Shown here one piece after another: positions 31,609 to 39,434 of a DNA stretch of 42,443 nt. This stretch comes from CAYSQW01 sp964433135 (GTDB lineage Bacteria; Acidobacteriota; Aminicenantia; Aminicenantales; Aminicenantaceae). A program made the translations under genes and the position numbers. Position 1 is the stretch's first letter, and the number at the start of each line of letters is the position of its first letter. The notes under the pieces were generated by a model that saw nothing but the letters and a program-made list of their open reading frames with translations, was not told where the DNA came from and ran no database searches. The DNA is taken from NCBI GenBank assembly GCA_964433135.1, contig CAYSQW010000028.1:1-42443 (forward strand). Reading direction: 5' to 3'.

Positions 31609-32994
31609 TTGAAACGCAAATCTTTTTTAACCGTACTCATCGCGCTGTTCATATTGAACATATTCCTTCCGGCATCCCATCCGGACACTCAAAGCCGCAA
31701 ATTAAACCGGCTTTTTCAGCAAATCGACCAGAACGAAAATGATTATATCGCATTCCTGCAGCAGCTCAGCCGGGCCACGAAAGAAGGCGAAGAAGCCGTT
31801 CAAAAACTGGTGGCCGACCGATTCAAGGCCCTCGGCGGCGAGGTGGAAGTTTTAAGCATTAAACCCGCCACCCTTGAATTCAAGAATGAATTTGTCGCCG
31901 ACCAGGAAGTCTCTCAGATACCACGCACCAGCGTCGTGGGAAAGTACACGGGAGCCAAAAAAGGACCCAGTCTGCTTTTTTTCGCCCATCCCGACAATCC
32001 TCCTCAAAAGGGATTGGATAAGTGGACCTACCCCGCATTCGATGCCCAAATCGACGGATCCAAGCTCTACGGCTGGGGCGTCGCGGATGATCTGGCCGGA
32101 GTCGCCATCATGGCGGAAGCCATCGCCGCCATCCAGCACGCCGGCCTTAAACCCGGGGGAGACGTCATCCTCTGCAGCACCCCCGCGAAAAAAGGCGCTC
32201 AGGGTGTTATCGCTCTGCTCAGCAAGGGGTACACCGCTGATGCCGCCGTTTACCTGCACCCCGCTGAATCGGGAGTAGGCATGAGGGAGATCAAAGCCAT
32301 CGCCTCGGGAATGCTGAGATTCCGCATCACGGTTCAAGGTCAGCAGCCCGAAACCACCGAACCCGGAAAAACCGCCTTCTCGCATCTCGGAACCAACGCG
32401 GTGCATAAAGCCATGAAGGTCGTCGAGGCTCTGCAGGCCCTCGATGCCGACCGGGGCGAGCGCGTCCACCATCCCCGTCTGGATAAAGCGGTCGGCCGAT
32501 CCACCAACCTGTTGATCGCCTATATGAACGGTGGAACCCCGGGTGGTTACACACAGGTTCCCGAGGCATGCACCATCGGCGCCTCCTTGACTTTTCCTCC
32601 TCAGGAAAAAATGACATCGGTTCAGAAGGAGGTGGAAGAATGTCTTCGAAAAACCGCGCAGTCCGATCCCTGGCTCCGCCAGCATCCTCCGGTCATCGAG
32701 TGGCTTTTCGGCACCCAAGGAGTTGAAACCCCGGTGGAACACCCGCTCTACCAGACCGTAAGCCGGGCGATCCAGGACGTCACAAAGGAAGAGCCTTTCG
32801 TCAATCCCATGCATTCAGGCAGCGACATCAGGAATCCTTATCTGTACAGTGGAATTCCCACCGTCGGCTTGGGACCGCTGTGCGGGAACTTGGCTCAAAA
32901 CGGTTTTATTGATGAATGGGTGGATGTTCCCGACTTTATCCGTGCCGTCAAGATCACGGCCCAGATCATCCTGGATTGGGGAAACCAAAAGTAG
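31609..32994 (+). CDS. Secreted M20-family peptidase-like protein, catalytic residues degenerate
   Basis: This 461-residue protein is read from TTG 31609, the only start with AAGGAG upstream. The leader is KRKSFLTVLIALFILNIFLPAS. M20 landmarks are visible: FFAHPD (His127, Asp129), GWGVADDLAG (Asp160, Asp161), and the dimerisation domain with HLGTNAVH. Where M20 peptidases have Glu-Glu (base and metal ligand), this one has Lys194-Lys195 (TPAKKGAQG). Near the end, where the last metal His usually stands, it has Gln430 (NLAQNGFIDEW). It is therefore likely catalytically impaired or changed, perhaps a binding protein. Alternatively an unaligned residue substitutes. It is followed by the S9 peptidase, which has its own promoter. 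Confidence 0.75.
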   Translation: MKRKSFLTVLIALFILNIFLPASHPDTQSRKLNRLFQQIDQNENDYIAFLQQLSRATKEGEEAVQKLVADRFKALGGEVEVLSIKPATLEFKNEFVADQEVSQIPRTSVVGKYTGAKKGPSLLFFAHPDNPPQKGLDKWTYPAFDAQIDGSKLYGWGVADDLAGVAIMAEAIAAIQHAGLKPGGDVILCSTPAKKGAQGVIALLSKGYTADAAVYLHPAESGVGMREIKAIASGMLRFRITVQGQQPETTEPGKTAFSHLGTNAVHKAMKVVEALQALDADRGERVHHPRLDKAVGRSTNLLIAYMNGGTPGGYTQVPEACTIGASLTFPPQEKMTSVQKEVEECLRKTAQSDPWLRQHPPVIEWLFGTQGVETPVEHPLYQTVSRAIQDVTKEEPFVNPMHSGSDIRNPYLYSGIPTVGLGPLCGNLAQNGFIDEWVDVPDFIRAVKITAQIILDWGNQK

Positions 32995-33023
32995 GACCTC
33001 CCCAAACCGGGATTCCACGCGGC

Positions 33024-33053
33024 TTGCAAAATCGCCGGCGGTTGTCGTATGAT
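33024..33053 (+). promoter_or_regulatory. Predicted promoter of the S9 peptidase gene at 33103
   Basis: TTGCAA (33024-33029), 18 bp and TATGAT (33048-33053). The ATG is 50 bp downstream, with GGAAGGAGG before it. Confidence 0.5.
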
Positions 33054-33102
33054 GATTCCATCCGGATTCTAGGGGAAATGATCTTTTCCGGAAGGAGGAA
33101 TC

Positions 33103-35118
33103 ATGAAGAGACATCTATCGACGGGGAGAATTCTTCTCGCGACGACCGTCGGCTTTCTGCTCCTCAGCGGATTCACTCAAGCTCAGGAGAAAAAGACCAT
33201 GTCTTTTACGGACGTGGTTTCCCTCAAACGCGTTTCCAGTCCCGCCCTGGCGCCTGACGGCGAACAGCTCCTATTCACCATCTCCACCGCCGACTGGGAG
33301 AGGAATGAGACCGTCTCCCACATCTGGAAGGTGAACACAGACGGCGGCGGCCTGCTTCAGCTGACCAACGGCGAGGGAGGTGAGCAAGGAGGGAAATGGT
33401 CCCCCGACGGCCGCTTTATCGCGTTTATCACCAAACGATCCGAAGAGCCTCAAATTCATCTTATCCATGCACAAGGCGGAGAAGCGGTCGAATTCACCCA
33501 TCATAAGGGCGGGGTTCGAAGTTTCGAATGGGCGCCCGACGGGAAAAGCATCTATTTTCTCGCCGACGATCCCCTTTCGGAAGCGGAGGAAAAGCGGAAA
33601 GAAGAACAAGACGACGCCTATATCTTTGAAAACGACTTCAAACACCGTCACCTCTGGGTGATAGGAACGGAGTCCAAAAAAGAAAGCAGAATCACGGAGG
33701 GGGATTTCACGATAAGCGGTTTCAAACTCTCCCGCGACGGCTCACATCTCGTTTGTCTCGCCGCGCCCACTCCCCTCTATGACGATTCGGTCAACGCCGA
33801 AATCTGGATCATGGATTTGGCGGACAATTCCATGCGGCGCATCACCGAAAACCGCATCGGGGAGAGCAACATCGCGCTGTCCCCCGATAATTCCCAAATA
33901 CTTTTCGTCGCGGAAGCCAACGCCGAATTTGTGGATTATCACCAATCCGCTCTTTTTATCGTTCCGGCGGCGGGCGGGGAGCCGACTCCGGTTCTCCCCG
34001 ACTTTCCCTATGAAATTTCAACCGCCGTCTGGTCCGCCGACGGCCGATACATCCTTTTCACGGCGAATATGGGCGTTCACTCTCAGCTATTTTACGTCAA
34101 TCTATCCGATCTCAAAACCGAACAGCTGACCAACGGACTGCATGCGATCTATGGATTCGATTTCATTCCAGGGATAAACCAAACCGCCTACATGATAAAC
34201 ACGCCCCATAATCCCGGAACCTTCTGGATGAGCAAACTGGAGGATTTTTCTCCCGTCCTCATTCATGATCCCTATCCGGAATTGAAAGCCTTCCGACTGG
34301 CCAAGTATGAAGTCGTGCGCTGGAAAAGCACGGACGATGTGGAAGTGGAAGGAGTTCTGATTTACCCGATCGATTACGAGGAAGGGACACGCTGCCCCCT
34401 TCTGGCCCATACCCACGGCGGCCCCATGGGATCCGATAAATTCACTTTCGACGGGTACGCTCATGCCCGGGCGGGACGCGGTTACGCCGTTTTTAAACCC
34501 AACTACAGGGGAAGCACGGGATACGGCAATCCCTTTCTCAGGGATATGGTGGGACATTATTTCCTTCATGCGGACGATGATGTCATCACGGGGGTTCAGG
34601 CTCTCATCCAACGGGGGATCGCGGATCCCGACAAACTGGGAACGCTGGGCTGGAGCGCCGGGGGACACATGACGAACTGGCTGGTCACTCAGACCGACAT
34701 GTTCAAAGCGGCTTCATCGGGCGCCGGGGCATCCAACTGGATTTCCATGTACGCCCAAAGCGATGTCCGCATCTATCGAACTCCTTGGTTCCTTGGCAAT
34801 CCCTGGCAGCCGAATGCTCCCCTCAGCACATACCGCCAGCATTCTCCGGTTTTTTTCGCGCACCAGGCAAAAACGCCTACCCTGATCCTGTTCGGGGAGA
34901 ATGACCGGCGTGTGCCTCTTCCCCAGGGGGTGGAGATGTACCGCGCTCTCAAAGCCAATCAGGTGCCTACGGAGTTGGTGATATTCCCCCGCTCCGGACA
35001 CGGCCCGCGGGAACTGCGGCACCGGCTCTACAAGATGAATAAAGAATTCCACTGGCTGGAAAAACATATCCGGGGAAAGGAGTTTACATTCGATTCCCCG
35101 CCGCCCGTGAAGAATTAA
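33103..35118 (+). CDS. S9-family prolyl oligopeptidase-like peptidase (acylaminoacyl/DPP type)
   Basis: This 671-residue exported peptidase has a signal peptide (to about residue 28), then a beta-propeller of SPDG-type repeats (about 35-380). The hydrolase domain has a full triad: Ser518 in GWSAGG, Asp601 in GENDRRVP, His633 in SGHGPRE. This matches acylaminoacyl peptidases and dipeptidyl peptidases, which remove short units from peptides. The start has GGAAGGAGGA 5 bases upstream. With the M4 protease and the other S9 protein it suggests a periplasmic peptide-degradation set. Compared with the S9 protein at 25883, all three catalytic residues are conventional here. Confidence 0.92.
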   Translation: MKRHLSTGRILLATTVGFLLLSGFTQAQEKKTMSFTDVVSLKRVSSPALAPDGEQLLFTISTADWERNETVSHIWKVNTDGGGLLQLTNGEGGEQGGKWSPDGRFIAFITKRSEEPQIHLIHAQGGEAVEFTHHKGGVRSFEWAPDGKSIYFLADDPLSEAEEKRKEEQDDAYIFENDFKHRHLWVIGTESKKESRITEGDFTISGFKLSRDGSHLVCLAAPTPLYDDSVNAEIWIMDLADNSMRRITENRIGESNIALSPDNSQILFVAEANAEFVDYHQSALFIVPAAGGEPTPVLPDFPYEISTAVWSADGRYILFTANMGVHSQLFYVNLSDLKTEQLTNGLHAIYGFDFIPGINQTAYMINTPHNPGTFWMSKLEDFSPVLIHDPYPELKAFRLAKYEVVRWKSTDDVEVEGVLIYPIDYEEGTRCPLLAHTHGGPMGSDKFTFDGYAHARAGRGYAVFKPNYRGSTGYGNPFLRDMVGHYFLHADDDVITGVQALIQRGIADPDKLGTLGWSAGGHMTNWLVTQTDMFKAASSGAGASNWISMYAQSDVRIYRTPWFLGNPWQPNAPLSTYRQHSPVFFAHQAKTPTLILFGENDRRVPLPQGVEMYRALKANQVPTELVIFPRSGHGPRELRHRLYKMNKEFHWLEKHIRGKEFTFDSPPPVKN

Positions 35119-35127
35119 ACCCGAATA

Positions 35128-35478
35128 TCAACGGATCAAACGAAGTGTCAAGGGATAGCGGTATTTCTCTCCGCTGTTGGCTTTCACGGATGCGATGATT
35201 ACAAAAATCACATCCAGGATTCCAATCGCGATCAGAAGGAAAACACCGATCACCACCAGGATCAATATGGATGCCGCCACAGCATAGATGACGATCGATA
35301 TCTGGAAATTCAACGCCTCTTTTCCCTGATCATCCACGAATGCGGATTCGTCTTTCTTGATCAACCAGATGATCAGCGGGCCGATAATAAAACCGAAAGG
35401 AATCACGAATCCCGACAGAGCCGTCAGATGCGCCAGCATCCCCCAAGTTCGTTCCTGAGCCTCATCCATTTTTGCCAT
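35128..35478 (-). CDS. DUF4870 membrane protein
   Basis: This 116-residue integral membrane protein has three spans (about 15-40, 60-85, 85-105). Family phrases are TWGMLAHLTALSGFVIPFGFIIGPLIIWL and KEALNFQISIVIY, with a polar K-K-D-E loop between. The role of DUF4870 is unknown. ATG 35478 is chosen since AAGGA lies 6 bases before it; other in-frame ATGs are close on both sides (35484, 35469). A good promoter lies at 35553-35582. Convergent with the S9 peptidase gene, 9 bp apart. Confidence 0.8.
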   Translation of the reverse strand: MAKMDEAQERTWGMLAHLTALSGFVIPFGFIIGPLIIWLIKKDESAFVDDQGKEALNFQISIVIYAVAASILILVVIGVFLLIAIGILDVIFVIIASVKANSGEKYRYPLTLRLIR

Positions 35479-35552
35479 TTTCATTCCTTCACAAATCAAT
35501 TGATTGAGGATAAATCATTTCAGCGCAAAAACGCTTTTCCTCATCCGCCATC

Positions 35553-35582
35553 AAAATATCACAGCCTCCGCCGCATTGTCAA
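35553..35582 (-). promoter_or_regulatory. Predicted sigma-70 promoter of the DUF4870 gene
   Basis: On the minus strand, TTGACA (35582-35577), 18 bp and TATTTT (35558-35553). GACAATGC occurs twice in direct repeat across the -35 region. The leader is about 68 bases. Confidence 0.5.
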
Positions 35583-35680
35583 AACCCATGCATTGTCCAA
35601 GACCGGGGACCTCTCAGGAACGGCATGACTTGGCGGCAGGATATCCGAAGCCGCATGGAATCCGGAACTAAAACGGCGTT

Positions 35681-37114
35681 CTAGAGCGATGACTCGAGTT
35701 CGCATGCCGCGCTATTTATAATGTCGAAAGCCTCCTCGATCTCGGCGAGATGCGTCCGAAAACTGAGAATACAGATTCGGATTGCATAGCGGCCTTTGAG
35801 CAGCGTGCTGGATAGAAAGAGTTTCCGGCTGCGGACAATTTCAGCCAAAAGATTCCGATTGAAGCTCTCTATGTCTCCTCTTTTCGGTCGATAGCGGAAT
35901 GTGATTACGGACAGCTCCGGCTCAGAAAGGCATTCGAATCCCGGCGTTTCCCGAAACCAACGGTCCATCATGCGGGTCAGCTCCAATTTTTCCGCCAGAT
36001 TCTCCCGAAATGCCTCCGTTCCGTACAGCTTCAAGGGAAGCCAGACCCGCAATCCTCGATAAGAACGCGTCAGCTCCGGAGAATATTCCGTCGGATTCAT
36101 TTCTCCAGGAGGCGTTTCAAGATCCTGCAGGTATTCGGCCGTTACACAGTGCGCCCTTCGCAGGCGTTCGCCGTCCTTCACAAGCAGACTGCCCGTTCCA
36201 TAAGGCAGGAAAAGCCCCTTGTGAGGATCCAAAACGACGGAATCGGAGCGATCGATCCCCCTCAGGATGCGGGCTCCCTCAGGACAGAGGTTGAAGAATC
36301 CTCCGTAAGCGCCGTCGACATGATACCAGAGAGAAGCGTTTTCAGCGATATCGGCAAGTTCCTCCAAGGGATCCACGGCGCCGGTGTTGGTAGTTCCGGC
36401 GCTCGCAACACAAAGAAAAGGAATGAAGCCCTGCTCGCGGTCTTTTTGAATCGCGGTTTCAAACCGCCGCGGAACGGCGTGGAATCGATCATCCGATTCC
36501 AATATGCGGACATTCCGTTCGGGAATCCCCGCCAGCATGGCGGCTTTCAATATGCAGTGATGAGCCTGATCGGAAACATAGATCGTTCCGCGGGTGATAT
36601 CGTCTCCCAAAATATGCCGGCGGGCGGTAACCACGGCGCTGAAATTCGCCAGCGAGCCGCCGCTGGTCAGGATGCCGCGGGCGGCTTCCGGATATCCCAT
36701 CCAGCGCGAAAACCAATCCAGGACATTGGCTTCGAGACGTACGGCCGCCGGAGATTCGAACCACACCCCTACGTATCGATTTGTGGCCGCCGCCAACAGC
36801 TCGGCGACGGCGGAGGGATACAGCCCGCCTCCGGGAATGAATCCCATAAAAGCGGGATGAGCCGTATTGACGGAGACCGGAATGACCTCCCGCATAAGGA
36901 ATTCAAGCAGGCGGGAAAACTCCATGCCGTTTTCCGGGGGGGGTTCTTTGAGACCGCGGGCGATGATGTCTCCGTTTTCGAGGTTGGATCTAGGGGAAGT
37001 CGGCAGGTTTCGGATATGATCGATCACCGCGGTCAGAGCCGTCTCCCCCATCTCCCGCATCTTTTCCGGAGACAGTTCGAGATCAAGTGGAGAATATTTT
37101 ATCTTTTTCGTCAT
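35681..37114 (-). CDS. PLP-dependent group II amino-acid decarboxylase (aromatic-L-amino-acid type)
   Basis: This 477-residue cytoplasmic enzyme is of fold-type I. The PLP-binding lysine is Lys299 in VLDPHKG. Other contacts are His185 in SDQAHH (stacking on the ring), Asp267 in HVDGAYGG and SGGSLANF near 151-158. The opening NTAHPAFMGF matches DOPA/tyrosine/tryptophan decarboxylases (PF00282) more than bacterial glutamate decarboxylase. The substrate cannot be set from sequence alone. Its start lies inside the 3' end of the antiporter gene (32-bp overlap), so it is coupled to it. A proton-consuming decarboxylase with an antiporter fits acid or sodium stress. Confidence 0.88.
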   Translation of the reverse strand: MTKKIKYSPLDLELSPEKMREMGETALTAVIDHIRNLPTSPRSNLENGDIIARGLKEPPPENGMEFSRLLEFLMREVIPVSVNTAHPAFMGFIPGGGLYPSAVAELLAAATNRYVGVWFESPAAVRLEANVLDWFSRWMGYPEAARGILTSGGSLANFSAVVTARRHILGDDITRGTIYVSDQAHHCILKAAMLAGIPERNVRILESDDRFHAVPRRFETAIQKDREQGFIPFLCVASAGTTNTGAVDPLEELADIAENASLWYHVDGAYGGFFNLCPEGARILRGIDRSDSVVLDPHKGLFLPYGTGSLLVKDGERLRRAHCVTAEYLQDLETPPGEMNPTEYSPELTRSYRGLRVWLPLKLYGTEAFRENLAEKLELTRMMDRWFRETPGFECLSEPELSVITFRYRPKRGDIESFNRNLLAEIVRSRKLFLSSTLLKGRYAIRICILSFRTHLAEIEEAFDIINSAACELESSL

Positions 37115-38798
37115 CGAACAGACATGATGCCAGCTCTTCGCAGAGACCGTCGGGACTCTGGATCTTGTCCAACCCTTCGAAAAGGTCCTTGAGTTCTACC
37201 ATCTCCTCCAGAATGATCAAACTGGCAAGCTCCCGGTTATCGGAAGATGTTCTCAACTCGATCAGTGTCCCTCTTTGGACCAGTGTGATCGAAATATCCT
37301 CCTTACGGATCTGGTAGATATGTTCATCGATATTCATTGCATGCACATAGAATTCCTCGTTTCGAAAAGCCTGAAGGATTCGCGCGCTTATGAACTCCGT
37401 GATATGAGCGGTTGGAAATGTCAGCCGGATATTGCAACCCTGTTCCTCCTCTTTAACGGACAGCTTATTGCGCAGCCCGCCGCCGCCCTCAAAACTTCGT
37501 ATCAAGATCGGAGGAGCGATGATGCTGGCAATCAGCAGAGTCATGATCGCCACTCCGAACATATCCTGTCCGATAGCTCCGGCGGAAAGCCCGATGCCGG
37601 CGACAATCAAGGTCACTTCTCCACGAGGCAGCATTCCCGCGCCGATACGAAAAGCACCTTTGAAATTGAAACCCAAGAGGTAGGCGGGCAGCCCGCAACC
37701 GACGATCTTTCCAATGACGGCGCATGCGGTGTAAATCAAGCCGAAAAAGAAAACTCCCTTCATGGCCTTGAAGTTCACCATCATTCCCATCACACAGAAG
37801 AAGACCGGCACCAGGAATTGATACACTCCGTGCAGCCTTTCCCTGAGCTCATGCGACATATCGGTTTGTGAAAGCGAAAGCCCCATGATATAGGCGCCGA
37901 TGATCATCGCGAGGCCCGCCATCTCAGCCAGCCCCGCAAGAAACAACGCCATCCCCAGAGCCACGCTGGCGATCGCGTCGTTTGATCGGAACCACTTCAG
38001 TCCCTTGGAAAGACGCTTGGCCAGGATGATACCCAGTATGGTACAGATCAACCAGAATCCGAACGCTTTGGCGGCAATCAATCCGATTTCGCCCCAATCC
38101 ACGGCTGCGCCCTTCCCCGCCACCCGGCTGATCCCCACCACAACCGCGAGCAGGATGATCCCCAGAACATCGTCCAATACCGCTCCGGCCAGGATGGTGA
38201 CTCCTTCGGGTGAAGACATTTTCCTTCTTTCGCTGAGAATACGCGCCGTTATACCGACCGATGTCGCGGTTGAAAGCGTCCCCAGGAACAGAGCCGTGGG
38301 TGCCATAAATGAATCGACATTGGGCAGTATCAGGACGGCGATCAAGTCCCCCAGGATGAAGGAAAGAACAACCCCCCCGATACCCACCAAGGAGCCCAGA
38401 AGAGAATAATGCAGGAACGTCGGCAGATCGGTTTCAAGTCCGGCCAGAAAGAGCAGAACGATGGAAGCGATGACCGCCAATCCATAAAGCTCGGGAGTCA
38501 CGGGGAGGACATCACCGGTGGGAGGAAAGAGGGCATGACCGAGCAGCGGAAGGCGGATCGCACCGAGGAAATAAGGTCCGATCACCATACCGGCGACGAG
38601 TTCGCCCAGAACCCTCGGCTGCTTCAGATAGCGGCTGAAGATAAAGCCGAAAAACCTAACCGCTATGACGATAATCGCAAGCTGAAGCACCAGCATCGTC
38701 ATAAGCTCTCCCATTTCAGCGCCCTTTTCGGCCGCGGCCAAAGGAATCACACAGAAAAAAAGAGCTGCAGATAAGACGCAAAACCGGTTTTTATTCAT
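37083..38798 (-). CDS. CPA2-family cation:proton antiporter with C-terminal cytoplasmic domain
   Basis: This 571-residue antiporter has a hydrophobic leader (1-22), then about 12 spans to about residue 420. It bears CPA2 marks such as FLAGLETDLPTF, ATSVGITARIL and DDVLGIILLAVV (the two Asp). A soluble domain of about 150 residues follows (ITEFISARILQAF, MNIDEHIYQIRKEDISITL). This tail is not a clear TrkA-N domain. It exchanges Na+ or K+ for H+ across the inner membrane. The ptsN-like gene ends 9 bp upstream of this start and the decarboxylase overlaps its end, making a three-gene operon. The EIIA protein may modulate the antiporter. Confidence 0.88.
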   Translation of the reverse strand: MNKNRFCVLSAALFFCVIPLAAAEKGAEMGELMTMLVLQLAIIVIAVRFFGFIFSRYLKQPRVLGELVAGMVIGPYFLGAIRLPLLGHALFPPTGDVLPVTPELYGLAVIASIVLLFLAGLETDLPTFLHYSLLGSLVGIGGVVLSFILGDLIAVLILPNVDSFMAPTALFLGTLSTATSVGITARILSERRKMSSPEGVTILAGAVLDDVLGIILLAVVVGISRVAGKGAAVDWGEIGLIAAKAFGFWLICTILGIILAKRLSKGLKWFRSNDAIASVALGMALFLAGLAEMAGLAMIIGAYIMGLSLSQTDMSHELRERLHGVYQFLVPVFFCVMGMMVNFKAMKGVFFFGLIYTACAVIGKIVGCGLPAYLLGFNFKGAFRIGAGMLPRGEVTLIVAGIGLSAGAIGQDMFGVAIMTLLIASIIAPPILIRSFEGGGGLRNKLSVKEEEQGCNIRLTFPTAHITEFISARILQAFRNEEFYVHAMNIDEHIYQIRKEDISITLVQRGTLIELRTSSDNRELASLIILEEMVELKDLFEGLDKIQSPDGLCEELASCLFDDEKDKIFST

Positions 38799-38807
38799 GG
38801 CGCGTCT

Positions 38808-39257
38808 CTATGAAAACACCCGAATCACATCTTCAACGGTCCGAGCCGTCAGCAAACGTTCCCGCGATGTGCTCTCTTTCAGCAGTTTGCTGACCTCGGC
38901 CAGGAACTGAATATGGGGGCCCGTTCTATTCAAAGGGGAAACGGTCATAATGAAGATCCGTGATGGATTCCCGTCGATGGCTTCAAAATCGATCCCCTCC
39001 CGCTTTAATCCCACAGCCGTAACCAGATGGTCGACGGCATCCGTTTTTCCATGCGGAATAGCGATGCCGTGCTCCATCCCGGTGCCCATTTTCGCTTCCC
39101 GATCCATTACCGCCTGAAGCGGCCGCTCTTTCTCTTTTAGTTTTCCCGATGAAACCAGCCGATCGATCATCTCTTCGATCAAGGTATTTTTGCTTTCCGA
39201 TTTAAGATCCAGAAAGACATTGTTTTTATCAAGGTACTTCTTCAGGTTCATTTTCAT
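38808..39257 (-). CDS. ptsN: PTS EIIA-Ntr-like regulatory protein
   Basis: This 149-residue EIIA protein of the fructose/nitrogen type has its phosphorylated His69 in HGIAIPHGK, within the family frame MGTGMEHGIAIPHG. Such proteins accept phosphate from NPr or HPr, or act without it, and regulate potassium and other transport. No NPr or EI gene is adjacent. The stop is 9 bp before the antiporter start, so co-transcription is near certain. ATG 39257 is taken; a GTG at 39260 and ATG at 39251 are also possible, and no strong ribosome site marks one of them. Confidence 0.85.
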   Translation of the reverse strand: MKMNLKKYLDKNNVFLDLKSESKNTLIEEMIDRLVSSGKLKEKERPLQAVMDREAKMGTGMEHGIAIPHGKTDAVDHLVTAVGLKREGIDFEAIDGNPSRIFIMTVSPLNRTGPHIQFLAEVSKLLKESTSRERLLTARTVEDVIRVFS

Positions 39258-39434
39258 CACTACATGTCCGAAAAGAATTAAAGTTTAAACCCTTCCCCAT
39301 TCGGGGTCAAGTGAAAAGGATTTATCCTCTTCATTTGATTGGATTTATTGCTTCAAGGGGAGAGATAAATCAGACCGCGCTATGCGGATGGAACATCCGA
39401 AGCGCATCTTTTCCGGCACACCCGAAATACCGCA

